Shown here piece by piece: positions 62,021-64,000 of a DNA stretch of 64,000 nucleotides. Under the pieces are notes generated by a model. It worked only from the letters and a program-made list of their open reading frames with translations, was not told the origin of the DNA and did not search any database. The position numbers were made by a program, and so were the translations under genes. Origin of the DNA: Streptomyces sp. JH14 (GTDB lineage Bacteria > Actinomycetota > Actinomycetes > Streptomycetales > Streptomycetaceae). Location of the stretch: positions 4,836,001 to 4,900,000 of the forward strand of contig NZ_JAJNEL010000001.1 of NCBI RefSeq assembly GCF_029428675.1. Direction: 5' to 3'. Every line of letters begins with the position of its first letter. Positions within the stretch are counted from its first letter, which is position 1.

Positions 62021-62155
62021 GGCCGCCTGGACGTCGCCCGGCGTCGTGCCCAGCAAAAAGCCCGATTAGTCACACTCTTTTGTGTAATGGCGTGCCGTGT
62101 CCGCACGCTGAAAGGCTTCTTGTCGCAGGTCAGCCGATGATCGGGAGGGCGTCAG

Positions 62156-63562
62156 ATGTCCGTTGGTGAAGAGGTTCAGAACACGCAGACACCGCCGCAG
62201 CAGAGTCTGGGCACGGCGGCTGCGCGGAACCTCGCGACGACCACCAAGTCCGCTCCGCAGATGCAGGAGATCACCTCGCGGTGGCTGCTGCGCATGCTTC
62301 CATGGGTGCAGGTGCAGGGCGGCACCTACCGGGTGAACCGCCGGCTGAGTTACTCGGTCGGAGACGGCCGGGTGACCTTCGTGCAGACCGGCGACCGGGT
62401 CACGGTGATCCCCGCGGAGCTCGGCGAACTGCCCGCGCTGCGGGACTTCGGAGACGAGGAAGTGCTCGGAGAGCTCGCCAGGCGGTGCGAGCAGCGCGAG
62501 ATCGCCGCCGGGCAGGTGATCGCCGCATCGGGGGAGTCGGCGGACCGGGTCTTCCTGCTGGCGCACGGCAAGGTCGAGAAGGTCGGCACCGGTCCCTACG
62601 GCGACGAGACGGTGCTCGGGGTACACGCCGACGGGGCCTATTTCGGTGATCACTCACTGATCGAGGGTGACGCCGTCTGGGAGTACACGGCCCGTGCCGT
62701 CACCGCGTGCACGGTGCTGACGCTGAGGCGGGCGGATGTGCTCAACCTCGCCGAGCGGGCGGACTCGCTGCGTGCGCATCTCGCCGGGCTGCTCAGCATT
62801 CCGCACCAGCGCACCAACAAGTACGGCGAGGCGGAGATCGACCTCTCCGCGGGCCATGTCGGCGAGGCCGTCGTCCCGCACACGTTCGTCGACTACGAAT
62901 CGGCGCCGCGCGAGTACGAGTTGAGCGTCGCCCAGACCGTGCTCAAGGTCCACAGCCGGGTCGCCGACCTCTACAGCCAGCCGATGAACCAGACCGAGCA
63001 GCAGCTGCGGCTCACGGTCGAGGCGCTCCGCGAGCGCCAGGAGCACGAGCTGATCAACAACCGCGAGTTCGGTCTGCTCAACAACTGCGACTACGAGCAG
63101 CGCCTCCAGCCGCACGCCGGCGTGCCCAGCCCCGACGACATGGACGAACTGCTGTCGCGCCGCCGCGGATCGAAGCTGTTCCTCGCCCACCCCCGGGCCA
63201 TCGCCGCCTTCGGCCGGGAGTGCAGCAAGCGCGGCCTGGTGCCGCAGAGCGTGGAGATCGGCGGTCATCATGTGCCGGCCTGGCGCGGCGTGCCGATCTT
63301 CCCGTCGAACAAGATCCCGGTCACCGAAGCCCGCACCACGTCGATCATCTGCATGCGAACCGGCGAGGCCGAGCAGGGCGTCATCGGACTCCAGCAGACC
63401 GGCATCCCCGACGAGATCGAGCCCAGCCTGTCGGTCCGCTTCATGGGCATCGACGAGCAGGCGATCATCTCCTACCTGGTGACGGCCTACTACTCGGCGG
63501 CCGTGCTGGTGCCGGACGCCCTGGGGGTCCTGGAGAACGTCGAGGTCAGCCGCTGGCGCTGA
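62156..63562 (+). CDS. Family 2B encapsulin shell protein with CNBD-like insert
   Basis: A 468-residue encapsulin of the Family 2B (SrpI-like with cyclic-nucleotide-binding domain) group, which self-assembles into protein nanocompartments. The N-terminal arm (TTTKSAPQMQEITSRWLLRMLPWV) is the Family 2 hallmark. A CNBD-like beta-roll spans about residues 95-215 (GQVIAASGESADRVFLLAHG...). The HK97-type shell follows from about 220 (VPHTFVDYESAPREYELS, RLTVEALRERQEHELINN, GVIGLQQTGIPDEIEPSLSVRFMGIDEQAI). In the CNBD the canonical Arg that holds the cyclic phosphate aligns with Trp175 and Glu is Asp165, so ligand binding may differ. It precedes a polyprenyl synthetase gene, a known Family 2B cargo type. 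Confidence 0.88.
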   Translation: MSVGEEVQNTQTPPQQSLGTAAARNLATTTKSAPQMQEITSRWLLRMLPWVQVQGGTYRVNRRLSYSVGDGRVTFVQTGDRVTVIPAELGELPALRDFGDEEVLGELARRCEQREIAAGQVIAASGESADRVFLLAHGKVEKVGTGPYGDETVLGVHADGAYFGDHSLIEGDAVWEYTARAVTACTVLTLRRADVLNLAERADSLRAHLAGLLSIPHQRTNKYGEAEIDLSAGHVGEAVVPHTFVDYESAPREYELSVAQTVLKVHSRVADLYSQPMNQTEQQLRLTVEALRERQEHELINNREFGLLNNCDYEQRLQPHAGVPSPDDMDELLSRRRGSKLFLAHPRAIAAFGRECSKRGLVPQSVEIGGHHVPAWRGVPIFPSNKIPVTEARTTSIICMRTGEAEQGVIGLQQTGIPDEIEPSLSVRFMGIDEQAIISYLVTAYYSAAVLVPDALGVLENVEVSRWR

Positions 63563-63573
63563 CCCCCGGGAGA

Positions 63574-63604
63574 GGTGGGCGCCGTCACGGCGGCGGCGCC
63601 CACC
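63574..63604 (+). terminator. short hairpin after the encapsulin gene
   Basis: An 11-base stem with nine-base loop lies 12 bases after the stop. It may attenuate rather than end transcription into the cargo gene. Confidence 0.5.
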
Positions 63605-63797
63605 GCCTCCGACGCCTCGGACCGGGCGCCCGCAGCGGCCATGCCTCCGGCCCGGGACGCCCGGTCCCGGTGCCCCGGGCGGCTCCCCCGTGGAGGCCGT
63701 CCGCTCGCCGAACCACCCACACCCCCGGCCCGGGGGTGCTCCGGCCCGGGGAACCTGGCCGGTCACCGCCGGGACCGGGCGACCTGAGGGAGCGATT

Positions 63798-64000
63798 GTG
63801 ACCATGACGACCCGTACGGACACCGCGGCCACCGAAGGCCACGAGGCCGTCGCGCTCCTGGAGCGCACCCGGAATCTTGTCGATCCCCGACTGCGGGCCG
63901 CCGTCGAGTCGCTGCCCGGATCCATCCGGCGCGTCGCGATGTACCACTTCGGCTGGGAGCGGGCGGACGGAAGCGCGACCACCGGGCAGGCCGGCAAGGC
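63798..64000 (+). CDS. polyprenyl synthetase family protein, 3' end cut off (presumed encapsulin cargo)
   Basis: The first 67 codons of an isoprenyl diphosphate synthase-type protein. VALLERTRNLVDPRLRAAVESLPGSIRRVAMYHFGW is the usual N-terminal region of Streptomyces polyprenyl synthetases found beside Family 2B encapsulins. The window ends before the DDxxD motifs. GTG 63798 has GGGAG about six bases upstream; ATG 63804 is in frame, and a GTG at 63690 would add 36 Pro/Gly/Arg-rich residues. The gap after the encapsulin gene is 235 bases. Enclosure in the shell is inferred from context. Confidence 0.78.
   Translation, partial: MTMTTRTDTAATEGHEAVALLERTRNLVDPRLRAAVESLPGSIRRVAMYHFGWERADGSATTGQAGK

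Overview
The window is chromosomal DNA of a Streptomyces-type actinomycete. The sequence is very GC-rich, codons end mostly in G or C, and GTG starts, GTGA/ATGA overlaps and GGAGG ribosome sites are common. It also carries a chain of genera-typical loci: sigR-rsrA, dasR/dasABC, nagB, a WhiB protein, and a sigH-like operon. The order broadly follows the SCO51xx-SCO52xx part of the S. coelicolor core chromosome (from memory, not aligned here). No insertion sequence, prophage or CRISPR array was seen.

Layout. 1-9.3 kb: end of a metallopeptidase gene, a TerD-AIM24/AIM24/AIM24 operon, a DUF2342-type protein with a NUDIX hydrolase, an SDR-type NAD-binding protein, MoaE, a 56-residue membrane peptide and a Lon-like PDZ protease. 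9.3-15.6 kb: a PPA1309-type protein, a UPF0182 membrane protein, and two identical initiator tRNA genes bracketing a Sel1/TPR protein. 15.6-18.5 kb: a sulfonate/nitrate-type ABC importer whose permease gene has an in-frame amber codon. 18.7-22.3 kb: a Fur/CatR regulator divergent from a catalase, a CBS protein and HisN. 22.4-28.2 kb: TetR, an SMR exporter, RsgA, AroA, an M50-like peptidase, an SRAP protein and a hydrolase. 28.3-29.5 kb: sigR-rsrA with an exact sigma-R autoregulatory promoter. 29.8-34.4 kb: two HD-domain membrane proteins (the second degenerate), a TPR protein and peptide deformylase.

34.6-40.7 kb: a secreted GH20 enzyme with candidate DasR sites, then class I ribonucleotide reductase nrdAB behind a cobalamin riboswitch. 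40.7-43.4 kb: a GNAT protein and a monocarboxylate symporter with its DUF3311 partner. 43.6-51 kb: the chitooligosaccharide/GlcNAc locus (dasR, dasABC, a GH3 glycosidase, nagB) with several dre-like operators and a decayed SIS-domain isomerase gene. 51.1-56.9 kb: PdtaS-type histidine kinase, WblE, a diacylglycerol-kinase-type lipid kinase, a membrane protein, an anti-sigma factor/SigH pair and a UBP zinc finger. 56.9-62 kb: Na+/H+ antiporter, a PLP deaminase-family enzyme, an amidase, and flavohaemoglobin with NsrR and two NsrR-like operators.

The right edge holds the most unusual system: a Family 2B encapsulin shell gene containing a cyclic-nucleotide-binding-like domain. It is followed by the start of a polyprenyl synthetase gene, the presumed encapsulated enzyme, which the window cuts off. 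Several other loci act as self-contained circuits: DasR with import, cleavage and deamination of amino sugars; SigR/RsrA for thiol stress; CatR/catalase for peroxide; NsrR/Hmp for nitric oxide.
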